DNA of 64,000 nt. It comes from Sphingobium baderi (GTDB taxonomy: Bacteria > Pseudomonadota > Alphaproteobacteria > Sphingomonadales > Sphingomonadaceae). Location of the stretch: the NCBI RefSeq assembly GCF_001456115.1, contig NZ_CP013264.1, forward strand, positions 3,118,501-3,182,500. The letters run 5' to 3'. Of the stretch, positions 17,410-25,630 are shown piece by piece. The position numbers and the translations under genes are program-made. The notes under the pieces were generated by a model. The model was not told the origin of the DNA. It did not search any database and saw only the letters and a list, made by a program, of their open reading frames with translations. Positions within the stretch are counted from its first letter, which is position 1, and the number at the start of each line of letters is the position of its first letter.

Positions 17410-17634
17410 GGATACCTCCTTTTTGCGGGCTTGAAGGCCGCAATTGCCCCCATCGGCACAGCCAGGCCGTGCGGCGACGGTGATCGGTGGTTGCAACCGC
17501 GCGTCGTTCACGCCAATCTGGCGGTCAATCTTGTGAATTCGCAGCGACAGGCGTAATCGGAGCGTCTCGGACCTGTGAAAAACGGGCGGTCGCCTATCGC
17601 CGCTTTGAAAAAGAAACAAAGTGCTCCGACAGGG

Positions 17635-17820
17635 ATGCTCGTGATGAACCTGCCTATCGTGTATCAGCCGCATGCCGTTTCTGATGACGGCGCAATGAGC
17701 TTCATGCTCTTTATGGCGGATGCCTGGGCCAAGATGCAGCCGAAGAAGCTAACGCTCGCAGATATGGACGAGTATTGGAACTTCTGTCGGGATGACGAGG
17801 TGAGGCGGGCGAGGAGATGA
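17635..17820 (+). CDS. Small hypothetical protein
   Basis: 61 residues starting MLVMNLPIVYQPHAVSD, with acidic and Trp residues near the end (DMDEYWNFC). AGGG just upstream of 17635 could be a ribosome binding site; a start at 17644 is also possible. It is the only plus-strand candidate within the minus-strand block and lies in the gap between two genes there. No family is recognised. Confidence 0.45.
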   Translation: MLVMNLPIVYQPHAVSDDGAMSFMLFMADAWAKMQPKKLTLADMDEYWNFCRDDEVRRARR

Positions 17821-17931
17821 TTCGATCGATGGGCAAGACCCTGCGTGGCGTCCTCGACCTTATAGGCCGGTGAGTTCTTCGCACACCGCATAGGTCAGCG
17901 ACCGAGGCTAAATTCACCAGGACCTGCGTTA

Positions 17932-18936
17932 CTACGTGGCGCTATAGGTTTCAGCCGCCCACTGCGCGACCCACCCTTCGGTGATTTGCTCGTGCGCGAT
18001 CTCCCCTTGTTCGATCAAAGTGCGGATTTCCGCCCGGGCGAGATCGAGTGCTCTGTCCCATGCGTTTCCGGCCGAAAGCGCAGGTTTCGTGAGCGGCAGA
18101 TGATGCTGGAATGCGGCGTCGCCCCCGTCGAGCCGGGCCTGCTGCCGGCGTTGCCATCGCTCCATATGACCGGCAACGAACTCGTCGGTCTTCGAAAAGC
18201 CTTCGCGCCACGCCTCGATCCGCGCGGCCAGAGAATAGGCGCAGGAATCGAGGCTGGCGATGCGATGCGCAAGCGGCCGCAAATAATGGAGGGCTGTTCC
18301 CTTCACACCGAAAAGGTGGAAGCGGAGCGCAGGGTCTGCGTCCCGGTCGAGCCGGCTTAGCACCGCGAGAAGCCCATCAGGACCGGACACCGTGCGGCGG
18401 CACATGGAGCCGATACCGACAACCATGCCTGGCCGAAGGATACCGGCAATGCCGTCGAGGCATCGCAGATAGTCGTCGGGATGCCGTCCCTGGATGACGG
18501 GCATGAACCGGGCATCGATTCCGCGATCGGCGGCTCTTGCATGACAGGCATGATTGAGCGCGATGGTGCGCGAGATACGGTCGAGGACTTCGTCGCGGTC
18601 GCGGGCAATTTCCTCTTCGGTGCACAGGTCGAGGCTCGCGAAGCGCCGAAATGGGTAGCTTGCGGCCAGTTCGATATAGTCATCGGCCGTCCAGGGCAGC
18701 CCGCGGTAGCGATGAGCGACGACAAAGCCGGCGGAGTCGAGGTCGATCGACACCAGGCGCGAGGCATTGGCCAGCGAACGCAGGTTCCAGCCCGCCCAGC
18801 GCGCATAGCCCTCGCGGCGATCCCATCGCGACAGCGCGTTCGCTGAAATGAGGACCGGATAGCGCATCTCGATCGCGCGCTGGAGAAGCGGGCCACGATT
18901 GAGATGCGGGAGGCCGACGATGATCTCTATGTTCAT
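17932..18936 (-). CDS. DpdA-like TGT-fold guanine transglycosylase homologue
   Basis: 334 residues from the ATG at 18936, preceded by GGAGG. The motif order follows tRNA-guanine transglycosylase: LDSAGF (Asp67, matching DSGGF), SLDLC, MPVIQG (matching the GIVQGG loop), VGIGSM (matching LGGLSVG), HLFGVKGT (matching YLMGVG) and SLDSCAYS with Asp230 at the place of the nucleophile. DpdA proteins are TGT relatives that insert 7-deazaguanines into DNA; others act on tRNA. No preQ0 synthesis or other Dpd genes are visible nearby, so substrate and base are unknown. The fold call is strong, the DpdA assignment moderate. Confidence 0.75.
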   Translation of the reverse strand: MNIEIIVGLPHLNRGPLLQRAIEMRYPVLISANALSRWDRREGYARWAGWNLRSLANASRLVSIDLDSAGFVVAHRYRGLPWTADDYIELAASYPFRRFASLDLCTEEEIARDRDEVLDRISRTIALNHACHARAADRGIDARFMPVIQGRHPDDYLRCLDGIAGILRPGMVVGIGSMCRRTVSGPDGLLAVLSRLDRDADPALRFHLFGVKGTALHYLRPLAHRIASLDSCAYSLAARIEAWREGFSKTDEFVAGHMERWQRRQQARLDGGDAAFQHHLPLTKPALSAGNAWDRALDLARAEIRTLIEQGEIAHEQITEGWVAQWAAETYSAT

Positions 18937-19027
18937 GCTGGCCTCCGCGACGTCACGCTTCTCAAGCGAAGGGTCGGTGAGACGAAAGACGGTTACGCTT
19001 GCGGGAGCCGGAAATCCTCCTGCCCTT

Positions 19028-19228
19028 CTAGAACCAGCTATTGCAAAGGTTGCAACGGCTCCACCAGTAACCGTGCTTGTCGCCGACCTTATAGGCGTTG
19101 ATGTTGAACCGCTTGCCTGTAGGGCTCGTGGGATCATCATAGCACTCGGCTGCGCCGCAGTTGGGACAGGTGATGCTGTCGGTTACGATGATTTCGGGGG
19201 TGTTCGTGGTTCGCTGGCTGCTGGACAT
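19028..19228 (-). CDS. Small zinc-ribbon protein
   Basis: 66 residues with two CxxC pairs: CPNC at 21-24 and CNLC at 59-62. They are separated by a stretch rich in aromatic and polar residues (FNINAYKVGDKHGYWW). This is a typical single zinc ribbon, which could bind nucleic acid or protein. It lies just upstream of the DpdA-like gene (about 90 bases), so it may belong to the same unit. No family name can be given. Confidence 0.7.
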   Translation of the reverse strand: MSSSQRTTNTPEIIVTDSITCPNCGAAECYDDPTSPTGKRFNINAYKVGDKHGYWWSRCNLCNSWF

Positions 19229-19364
19229 GGTTGGTGAACTCCCAGATGAAACTCATCCACCAACCACCCCCTTTCCCCCTGTGGAGAACGCGAAGGGCGC
19301 CATGTTGCCGCCCTGTTGTTGCACCAGTCTGCCGCGCCAATGAGCGGATCGATATGGGGCCGGG

Positions 19365-20450
19365 TTAGCCCAACCGGGTCACCAGCGCATGAGCATCGGC
19401 TTCGCAGGCCGCCGCCCCGAGCCAGACGGAACTGCCATCGCGGCGTCCGGCATAGAGTCCGAAGAACTGCGGCGCGACACCCACCGTTTCGGCGGACATG
19501 CGGGCGCGCGAGTCCTGCACCAGGCCAACGATATCGACGTGGCCATTCCAGTCGACAGGCAGGGGCAGCAAGGGACTGAATGCCTGGTTCTTCGAGAGCC
19601 CCTCGGACCATTCGGGATGATGATCGTCGAGAAAGGCGGCCACGACGCGGAATGCGCCGCTGTGGTCATTATGGATCGCCTCCAGCAGCGGAGGCATCGC
19701 GAGCAGCTCGTCCATCATGCCCCGCACATAGATTTTGAACGCAGGATCCTGCCGTCGGCTCCGTGTGGCGGAAGCGAGCGCCGTCTGGAGTTCGAAGAGT
19801 TGGGCGCGGGCGTGCGCGAGCGGCGTTCCGGTCGTCAGGTCGGGTCGATCGAAGATGTTCCCGAAGCGCACGCCCGTCGGCGCAGTGCAGGTCTGTTCGA
19901 AGATGGTGACCGAAAGAGCGTCCCAGCCTGCGGTCGATATGGCTTCCCTATCCGTATAGAAGTCGGGCTCCATGCCGGACAATTGATCGAGGGCATCGAC
20001 CCGTATCCGGGCATCGGCAGTCCGACACGAACCTGCTTTGATATCCTTTTCAAGCGCGATTTGGAGTTCGATTGCGGGAAGCGCGATACGCCAAGGACGA
20101 TTGGCGGGATCATGAGGAAACAGGCCGCGCCTTTCGATCAGCCGGTCGATCTGGGATGCATCGCGTTCATCGGATCGTTCCTCGAACATGTCGGCGGCAA
20201 GGGTATGCCAGACGGAAAGCGTGAATGTGTCGAACGGAACGACCTGGCGCGCGGCCATGCAGTCGTCCTCGCTTTCCATATATTCGGCCCAGAAATCACC
20301 TTCGCCAAGCGCGTCGTTTTCGGGATTATAGGCAAGCTTGCGCGCAACCATCAGTTCGTTGCTGGACAGCGCGACAAGATCGGCGGACGGCCGAGAGATG
20401 ATGTCGGCGGTTGCTTCCGTCGTGAAACCGGATAGCTGATGGGTGGGCAT
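19365..20450 (-). CDS. Hypothetical protein
   Basis: 361 residues from the ATG at 20450 (MPTHQLSGF); an ATG 18 codons earlier lacks support. It is an acidic, mostly helical soluble protein, with stretches such as FWAEYMESEDDCMAARQ and LDDHHPEWSEG. No catalytic motif, membrane segment or family is recognised. Codon use matches the neighbours on the same strand. Confidence 0.7.
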   Translation of the reverse strand: MPTHQLSGFTTEATADIISRPSADLVALSSNELMVARKLAYNPENDALGEGDFWAEYMESEDDCMAARQVVPFDTFTLSVWHTLAADMFEERSDERDASQIDRLIERRGLFPHDPANRPWRIALPAIELQIALEKDIKAGSCRTADARIRVDALDQLSGMEPDFYTDREAISTAGWDALSVTIFEQTCTAPTGVRFGNIFDRPDLTTGTPLAHARAQLFELQTALASATRSRRQDPAFKIYVRGMMDELLAMPPLLEAIHNDHSGAFRVVAAFLDDHHPEWSEGLSKNQAFSPLLPLPVDWNGHVDIVGLVQDSRARMSAETVGVAPQFFGLYAGRRDGSSVWLGAAACEADAHALVTRLG

Positions 20451-20586
20451 GGGCTGTTTCCTTATGGAGATCGGAGGATCCACTATGGCTCCCTCGCCCA
20501 TCACCTCTTTCCTCCCCTCCTGCGGCCCAGGACTGTTCGCTGCGGTCAGTTGCTCATCCAGAATAGGGGCAAGTCAGGCAGCCTGA

Positions 20587-21090
20587 TCACGCCCGGCCCG
20601 CCGTGCCGGCCAGCGGCTGGATGACCTTGACGTCCGCCAGTTCGCCGAACGCGGCAATATGCGCCTTCAGCGCCGCTTCCAGGCCTTCCCGATCGTCGAA
20701 CGCCTCCATCGAATAGGCCCGGCGCGCGAGAGCATCGGGGTCGGTGCCGAACATCCGCGCAAAGTGCCGCGGCCAGTGACAAAGCAGGATCCATGGCCAG
20801 CCCGGCTCAGGGGGCGAGAATTCGAAGAAGCTTATCTCTCCCGCCTCGCGGCAACTGGGTTTGCGATCGAGTAGATCGGGTGCTCGCAGGCCGTCCCGGT
20901 CCACGGTGAGGAACGCTTCGAACGCGGCAAGCTCCTCATCGGTCTCGATCATGACGATATAATAGCGATCGAGTGCGAGCCCCTGCCCCGCGAGACGCGG
21001 CGGAATGTCGATGACCATCACCGCCGGAGCGGTGACGAGCGGCATGGCATAGAGGCGGCGTCTGGCGGCAAGCTCGTCTGACAGGCGCAT
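20587..21090 (-). CDS. Hypothetical protein
   Basis: 167 residues from the ATG at 21090 (MRLSDELAARRRLY). The frame is also open with an ATG at 21135, so the start is uncertain. An alpha/beta pattern is visible (AVMVIDIPPRL, RYYIVMIETDEELAAFEAF), followed by a Trp/Pro-rich part (PPEPGWPWILLCHWPRH). No family is recognised. It lies between two other unknown minus-strand genes. Confidence 0.65.
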   Translation of the reverse strand: MRLSDELAARRRLYAMPLVTAPAVMVIDIPPRLAGQGLALDRYYIVMIETDEELAAFEAFLTVDRDGLRAPDLLDRKPSCREAGEISFFEFSPPEPGWPWILLCHWPRHFARMFGTDPDALARRAYSMEAFDDREGLEAALKAHIAAFGELADVKVIQPLAGTAGRA

Positions 21091-21160
21091 GGCGGGATTC
21101 CCGAAGATGTGGTTGCTGTGAGCGATCGCGCTCATCGTATCGAATGGGCGGAAAGACAGT

Positions 21161-21562
21161 CTACAGGTCCGACCGGCGCCAGACATCCCTGGTGCTATCC
21201 GCGTGGACGGCAATGAGGCCCTGTCCATCTAACTCGGCCTGGACGCAGCAGACAAGGTCGCCGGTTTCCCCGATGCCGGGCCGTTCGTAGATATAGAGGT
21301 CGAACAGCGCACCTCCGTTCGCAAGTATATGGCGCTCGCGGATGCGCGACCAGGGGAACGTCTGATTGAGATCGGTGTCCGCCCAATCCGGGTCGGCGCT
21401 GATCGCACGGATATTGAGGGCAGCGTTGCCGGTGGTGAGGCTGAAGCGCTCGGCGATCTCGATCGCAAAGCGGCGGACGGAACTGTGGCGGCGGGCGATA
21501 CGCTCGGCGACGTCTCGCAGCTGCCGGACGTCATCGGCGGACAATCGAATGGATTCGGTCAT
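21161..21562 (-). CDS. Hypothetical protein
   Basis: 133 residues from the ATG at 21562 (MTESIRLSADDVRQL). A helical N-terminal half is followed by a beta-rich half with DLYIYERPGIGETGD and VCCVQAELDGQG. No motif or family is recognised. It sits 70 bases upstream of the preceding unknown gene, with normal codon use. Confidence 0.65.
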   Translation of the reverse strand: MTESIRLSADDVRQLRDVAERIARRHSSVRRFAIEIAERFSLTTGNAALNIRAISADPDWADTDLNQTFPWSRIRERHILANGGALFDLYIYERPGIGETGDLVCCVQAELDGQGLIAVHADSTRDVWRRSDL

Positions 21563-21640
21563 CGATGGCATCCTTGTGATGGAAGTTCGAGGCTGGGGGC
21601 GGGTTCTAGCGAGGCGTGCAACCACCATTCCGCAGTGATG

Positions 21641-22156
21641 TCAGCCGAGACGGCCGGAGGCCAAAAACGCCATCCTTTGCGCATCACTGGCAAGGGTCAC
21701 GAAACAGTCGTCAGGGCGAAGATAGACGACGACATACCGCCCGCGCTCGCATAGTCGCCGGATGTTGGCGCGACTGCCCTGGCTCGTTCCGTCCCATATG
21801 ACGAACCCGACACCGGCGAGGCGACACATTTCCCGATCTTTCGCGCTGTGGAAGGCGCGCGTACCCGCAGGAGCATCTGCTCGGATCTGCCGGACCGGCC
21901 ATATGCCGATATTGTGCCGGGGGACGGAACCTCCGCAGAAGATCGTGACGTGACGCACACCGCAATCGGCGAGGAATCGCTGGACCGCTGCATCCGCGCC
22001 AGATGCGTCGCCAATCACGACGGGCAACTCCTTTTCGATGACGACGCCGAGCCGCTTCATTACGCAGGCCGGAAGCTGCCGGATGGAAAGCGATCCGGAG
22101 ATGAATATGGGTGGCGTGGATACGCGATGGTATGTGGCAAAATCGCTGGCGGTCAT
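21641..22156 (-). CDS. SLOG-like Rossmann-fold protein
   Basis: 171 residues from the ATG at 22156, preceded by GGGAGC. An opening strand PPIFISGSLSI is followed by PVVIGDASGADAAVQRF, a glycine-rich nucleotide loop, and FVIWDGTSQGSRANIR near the end. This is the pattern of SLOG/LOG-like nucleotide-binding proteins and distant relatives of nucleoside deoxyribosyltransferases. The substrate is unknown. Together with the DUF2493 protein at 12603 it gives the element at least two such domains. Confidence 0.65.
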   Translation of the reverse strand: MTASDFATYHRVSTPPIFISGSLSIRQLPACVMKRLGVVIEKELPVVIGDASGADAAVQRFLADCGVRHVTIFCGGSVPRHNIGIWPVRQIRADAPAGTRAFHSAKDREMCRLAGVGFVIWDGTSQGSRANIRRLCERGRYVVVYLRPDDCFVTLASDAQRMAFLASGRLG

Positions 22157-22278
22157 AGCAAGCTCCCAGGGAAGTTCACCGTCAGCCCCTCCTACTCCCC
22201 TCCTTGCGGGCCCTTTCGCAATGGCCGATCCTGTGGTCACCTCCGAGGGCGCGCGCATATCTTGCCAGCGCGATCCCG

Positions 22279-22827
22279 TCATTCCCGATGTTGCGCGATG
22301 ATTCGTCGGGCGAGCACCTCGATTTCCTGACGATCGGCGGTCTGCGTGCAATCACCCGGATAGACGATGAGATCGTCCGCCGCGGCGCTGCCCTTGCTGA
22401 TGAATATCCGCCAGACATTATGGCGAATTTCTGCCTGCTCACGCGCTTCGGTTAGAGGATTCAATAGATCCGCCCACTGGTGCCGGTCGGGATCGTCCGA
22501 AAGATCGGTCCAGTCGCTCAACATCCCCCAAACCGTATAGCCGTCGATCTGTGCATGATGCTCGCGTGCTGCGCGTCGCTCGGCCTCGCGTTTCGGTGCG
22601 TCGCGTCTTGCCTTGGCCTCCGCCTGTTTCCAGCGGACCGACGACAGCCCCTGTTCGAGGCCCTTGATGACGTCGGCCGCCAGGGCTTCCTGCCGCTTTG
22701 GCACGATATAAGAATGGTGTGCGGCCGCGATCTGTTCGGCGCCATATCGCGCGAGCGCAAGCAAGGCTTGCAGCTCGGTCTTGCTCAGAGTGACCCGAAG
22801 GCCGCTCGCCATCGCGTGCGTTTTCAT
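22279..22827 (-). CDS. Hypothetical helical protein
   Basis: 182 residues from the ATG at 22827. The first half is helical and highly charged (VRWKQAEAKARRD, KREAERRAAREHHAQ), suggesting a coiled coil; the second half contains DWTDLSDDPDRHQWADLL. The start overlaps the stop of the next upstream gene by 4 bases, so the two are translationally coupled. No family is recognised. Confidence 0.65.
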   Translation of the reverse strand: MKTHAMASGLRVTLSKTELQALLALARYGAEQIAAAHHSYIVPKRQEALAADVIKGLEQGLSSVRWKQAEAKARRDAPKREAERRAAREHHAQIDGYTVWGMLSDWTDLSDDPDRHQWADLLNPLTEAREQAEIRHNVWRIFISKGSAAADDLIVYPGDCTQTADRQEIEVLARRIIAQHRE

Positions 22828-23018
22828 GGGCAGCGTTCCTTGTGCCAAGGTTTGAGGCCCGCGAGCGGGAGCTTGTATTCCCGCACGGTGTGATGACGCT
22901 CCTCGGAAAAGAAACCCCAATGGCCGGTCGATGAATATCGCAGGAAGAAGAACTTCTCGTTCTCCTCGGTCCTGATCCACATGCCCGGCGTGATCGGGTA
23001 TCGATCGGCAGGGTTCAT
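22824..23018 (-). CDS. Small hypothetical protein
   Basis: 64 residues from the ATG at 23018 (MNPADRYPITPGMWIRT). It is rich in aromatic residues, including FFFLRYSSTGHWGFFSEE, and is probably a small beta-barrel-like protein. Its stop overlaps the start of the next gene by 4 bases. No family is recognised. Confidence 0.6.
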   Translation of the reverse strand: MNPADRYPITPGMWIRTEENEKFFFLRYSSTGHWGFFSEERHHTVREYKLPLAGLKPWHKERCP

Positions 23019-23046
23019 TGGCGCCTCCACGACGATGGGATTGGTA

Positions 23047-23235
23047 TCAGGCGACGTGCAGTACGAGATTTTCGTCCTTCGCCGGGCGCGTCTCCGTCAC
23101 GCAGAACGGCTGGATCGGGCTGCCGGTGCGGATGACATACTGGTTGCGGCCGGTGGCGCTACGGCGCTGAATCGCGCAGGCATATGCGTGCTCCGCGCTC
23201 GCCAAACGCTCGCGAAGGGGAGACAGTTGGGCCAT
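23047..23235 (-). CDS. Small hypothetical protein
   Basis: 62 residues from the ATG at 23235, which is preceded by an excellent GGAGG; an in-frame ATG 4 codons earlier is too close to that site. The N-terminus is helical (LSPLRERLASAEHAYACAI) and the C-terminus beta-like (QYVIRTGSPIQPFCVTE). It lies 28 bases after the gene upstream of it. No family is recognised. Confidence 0.6.
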   Translation of the reverse strand: MAQLSPLRERLASAEHAYACAIQRRSATGRNQYVIRTGSPIQPFCVTETRPAKDENLVLHVA

Positions 23236-23302
23236 GATATCCTCCATGAGGTTGAGATGGGGAAGGTTTGCTGCCCGGTAGGCGGGCATGGCCGATGCGG
23301 GA

Positions 23303-23518
23303 TCAGCCTTGTTGTGACGGGTCTTCCTGATCGTCGGAGGCGGCATCGTGGGAGACGACTGGGCAACCGATGCTGTCGATGACGGTGCGCGCCGAATTTT
23401 CCCAACCGGCGCGCTCAAGGATATCGGATACATCCGTCCTGACGACGTCGCGTTCGCTCTGGTCGGCAGCGAGCGCGATCTGCCTCAGGGCACGAAGCCC
23501 CATGTGCATCTCGATCAT
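23303..23518 (-). CDS. Small hypothetical protein
   Basis: 71 residues, acidic and helical (LRALRQIALAADQSERDVV), ending in a run of Asp, Glu, Ser and Gln. The start overlaps the stop of the upstream gene by 4 bases. No motif or family is recognised. It is a member of the run of tightly packed small genes. Confidence 0.55.
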   Translation of the reverse strand: MIEMHMGLRALRQIALAADQSERDVVRTDVSDILERAGWENSARTVIDSIGCPVVSHDAASDDQEDPSQQG

Positions 23519-23937
23519 GTGGAGACCGCCTCCACGGTAATGCGGAAGGCGGAACGATCGCCCAGCACGAGGTAGATCTGCGTCCCCGTCTGGATATCGC
23601 AGCTTGCGATGCTGTCGATATTGGCGCTTGTGCCATGGATTTCCGAAATTACATGGGGCGGACGGTCATCCTTGCAATCGCCGCTCTCGTCGCACTTTTT
23701 GGCATGAGTCTCCAGCAGCTCGCAGATTAGGGCAGCAATCGTGCTGGCGCGGGTCGGATTGTCGCTATCGGTCCTGTCGATCGCTTCGCGCAGGATCGGT
23801 GTCAGCGCGTCATTGATCTGGAAAAGCAGATCCGACCTTTCGCTATCGCGCAGACCGTCCAGCACAGTGTTGGGAATGAGGGTGTTGACCGCATGGGTAG
23901 CGTCATCGACCAGCGCGTCGAATTGATCGTCGTTCAT
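23515..23937 (-). CDS. Hypothetical protein
   Basis: 140 residues from the ATG at 23937 (MNDDQFDALVDDATHAV). The acidic helical N-terminal two thirds contains AALICELLETHAKKCDESGDC and is followed by a beta-rich end (QIYLVLGDRSAFRITVE). GGAGATTCC-like bases precede the start. Translation of the next gene appears coupled by the ATGA overlap. No family is recognised. Confidence 0.6.
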   Translation of the reverse strand: MNDDQFDALVDDATHAVNTLIPNTVLDGLRDSERSDLLFQINDALTPILREAIDRTDSDNPTRASTIAALICELLETHAKKCDESGDCKDDRPPHVISEIHGTSANIDSIASCDIQTGTQIYLVLGDRSAFRITVEAVST

Positions 23938-24020
23938 CGGAATCTCCTTCGCGGGTGCGACCAGACGGGGCACACGAGGTGTCCGGTGCTATGTCGGGGA
24001 TGGAAGAGCTATTGGCGGTC

Positions 24021-24386
24021 TCAGGGGCGCTTCATCATCCGAGCCCGGACGTTCTCGACCCAATGCGCCGGGTTATTATGGTGGTCGATAAACTCCTGTG
24101 ACCAGGCGAATACTGTCTCAGTATCCGGCTCGATCATATCGAGCGCGTCGCCATATTCGGGGTGATGCGCGCCTTTGCAGCTGTTGCGCATGAAGATGAG
24201 TGCGCCGGCGCACATCGCGCGGGCATCGCTGCCATCGCCCGGAATGGTCTTGTGGCAAGGCAGCGGCGGCCCGTCGAACTGGATCTGCTGCGTGAAATCC
24301 TCCGGCCGGTAGCCGCCCAGCCAGCCGGCGGGATGATCGCGGCGCCAGGGGCATTCGTTGCACGGCTGCTTGAGCAGCGGCTTCAT
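24021..24386 (-). CDS. DUF6283-like cysteine-rich protein
   Basis: 121 residues from the ATG at 24386 (MKPLLKQPCNECPWRRD); this start overlaps the upstream stop by 4 bases. It has the CxxCPWR signature (Cys9, Cys12) at the N-terminus and later Cys44-His45, Cys59 and Cys70 with HHPE. This Cys/His pattern is typical of DUF6283 proteins, probably metal-binding, found in phages and mobile elements. The function is unknown. Confidence 0.65.
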   Translation of the reverse strand: MKPLLKQPCNECPWRRDHPAGWLGGYRPEDFTQQIQFDGPPLPCHKTIPGDGSDARAMCAGALIFMRNSCKGAHHPEYGDALDMIEPDTETVFAWSQEFIDHHNNPAHWVENVRARMMKRP

Positions 24387-24922
24387 GTCGCGCCAGCTCG
24401 CAATGTTTGCAGCGTCTCCTTCATGAGCCACCGGGTCGAGCCGCCGAATATCTCAGTATCGGTGACGACATAGTAACCGCCTCCGAAACCGTCAGCGATG
24501 TCCTTGTCGGCCACCTCCGCCCATTGAAAGCCGAACGGCAGCGCGGATTTGCAGACTTTCTGGATCAGCGATGCGAGGGCCGGAACGTCGGCTTCATGGC
24601 CGCTGATGAACGCGAACTGTGTCTTGGCCTCCGGGTCGCCTTGAATGATGAGATCGGCATCGAACTCGGGAAAGCCCGGATCCGACCAGAGATCGAGAAA
24701 GTCCGCGAAAGGATCCTCCTCCTCCGGTTTGTTCGGAAAGGTGTTCCTGAATCCCTCGCTGAGCGACGCGTAATAGGTCTTCACCGCTTGCATCCCGTTA
24801 GACGGGAGTTCGGCGAAGTCGCTGGACAGTTGGGTCGATACGGCGAAGCATTCCTTGAGCAGGATTGCTTCCTGCGGCATCAGCGGAATGGCGAACGCCG
24901 TTTGCAGATAGTGATTGGCCAT
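24383..24922 (-). CDS. Hypothetical protein
   Basis: 179 residues (MANHYLQTAFAIPLMPQEA). It is acidic, with PEEEDPFADFLDLWSDPGF and a glycine-rich GFGGGYYVVTD near the end. A good AGGAGCTGAAAG lies upstream of the start. It leads into the DUF6283-like gene by a 4-base overlap, so the pair is probably made together. No family is recognised. Confidence 0.65.
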   Translation of the reverse strand: MANHYLQTAFAIPLMPQEAILLKECFAVSTQLSSDFAELPSNGMQAVKTYYASLSEGFRNTFPNKPEEEDPFADFLDLWSDPGFPEFDADLIIQGDPEAKTQFAFISGHEADVPALASLIQKVCKSALPFGFQWAEVADKDIADGFGGGYYVVTDTEIFGGSTRWLMKETLQTLRAGAT

Positions 24923-24965
24923 CTTTCAGCTCCTGGATGGAAAGGATGGAACAGCACCCGGCAGG

Positions 24966-25556
24966 CTAGATCGCCGGCCCCGACGGCAGCCGGTGGTCGA
25001 TCTCATCATCGGTGAGGCGTTCGAGCAGTTTCAAAGCGGAACCGCCGTCCGGTTCACAAATGACGATCGTGCGTTTGCCCCGGTCTTCCGGGGGCCACGC
25101 ATCGGGATCGGCCTCGCCTGCAAGACCACGAATATCAGGATGCGTGTGCGACCAGATCAGTTCCAGCTTCTGTTCGCGGGTCATGCCCGGAGCGGCGGCT
25201 GTCTCATGGGCTATGATTGCCGCCCGCATCGCGTCGGGGCTATGGCGATCTCCAAGATTGCAATAACCGGTAAACCAGCGCTTGCGTCCGATCGTGATGG
25301 CGAAGAAGACCGAACCGACGAAACCGGCCTTGAGTTCAGACCAGGCAAACATCCCGGCGCGCATGAAGAGCGGCGGCAGTTCCTCAAGCATGGATTCGTA
25401 GGATTCGAGTTCAATCTCGAACCATCTATTCTCAAAAGCCTTCCCCGAAATGCGATCCTCTAACGAACAATCGGGAACGCGGTTGAACAGTTCGAACATC
25501 TGCTCGCGTGTCGCGACGCCGTCGAAAATCTTCCTGAATGGAGGAGCCTGGGTCAT
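24966..25556 (-). CDS. Hypothetical protein
   Basis: 196 residues from the ATG at 25556 (MTQAPPFRKIFDGV). Acidic helices (FNRVPDCSLEDRI, ESYESMLEELPPLF) are followed by an alpha/beta part with RTIVICEPDGGSALKLL. No catalytic or binding motif was recognised. It lies about 75 bases after the GHKL ATPase gene and may be read from the same promoter. Confidence 0.6.
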   Translation of the reverse strand: MTQAPPFRKIFDGVATREQMFELFNRVPDCSLEDRISGKAFENRWFEIELESYESMLEELPPLFMRAGMFAWSELKAGFVGSVFFAITIGRKRWFTGYCNLGDRHSPDAMRAAIIAHETAAAPGMTREQKLELIWSHTHPDIRGLAGEADPDAWPPEDRGKRTIVICEPDGGSALKLLERLTDDEIDHRLPSGPAI

Positions 25557-25630
25557 GGGACGATTCCTCATGGACATGGCGTGCCGCGGCGCGCGTGATG
25601 ACGCGCCGGGCAGGCCGGAAAGAGAATGGG

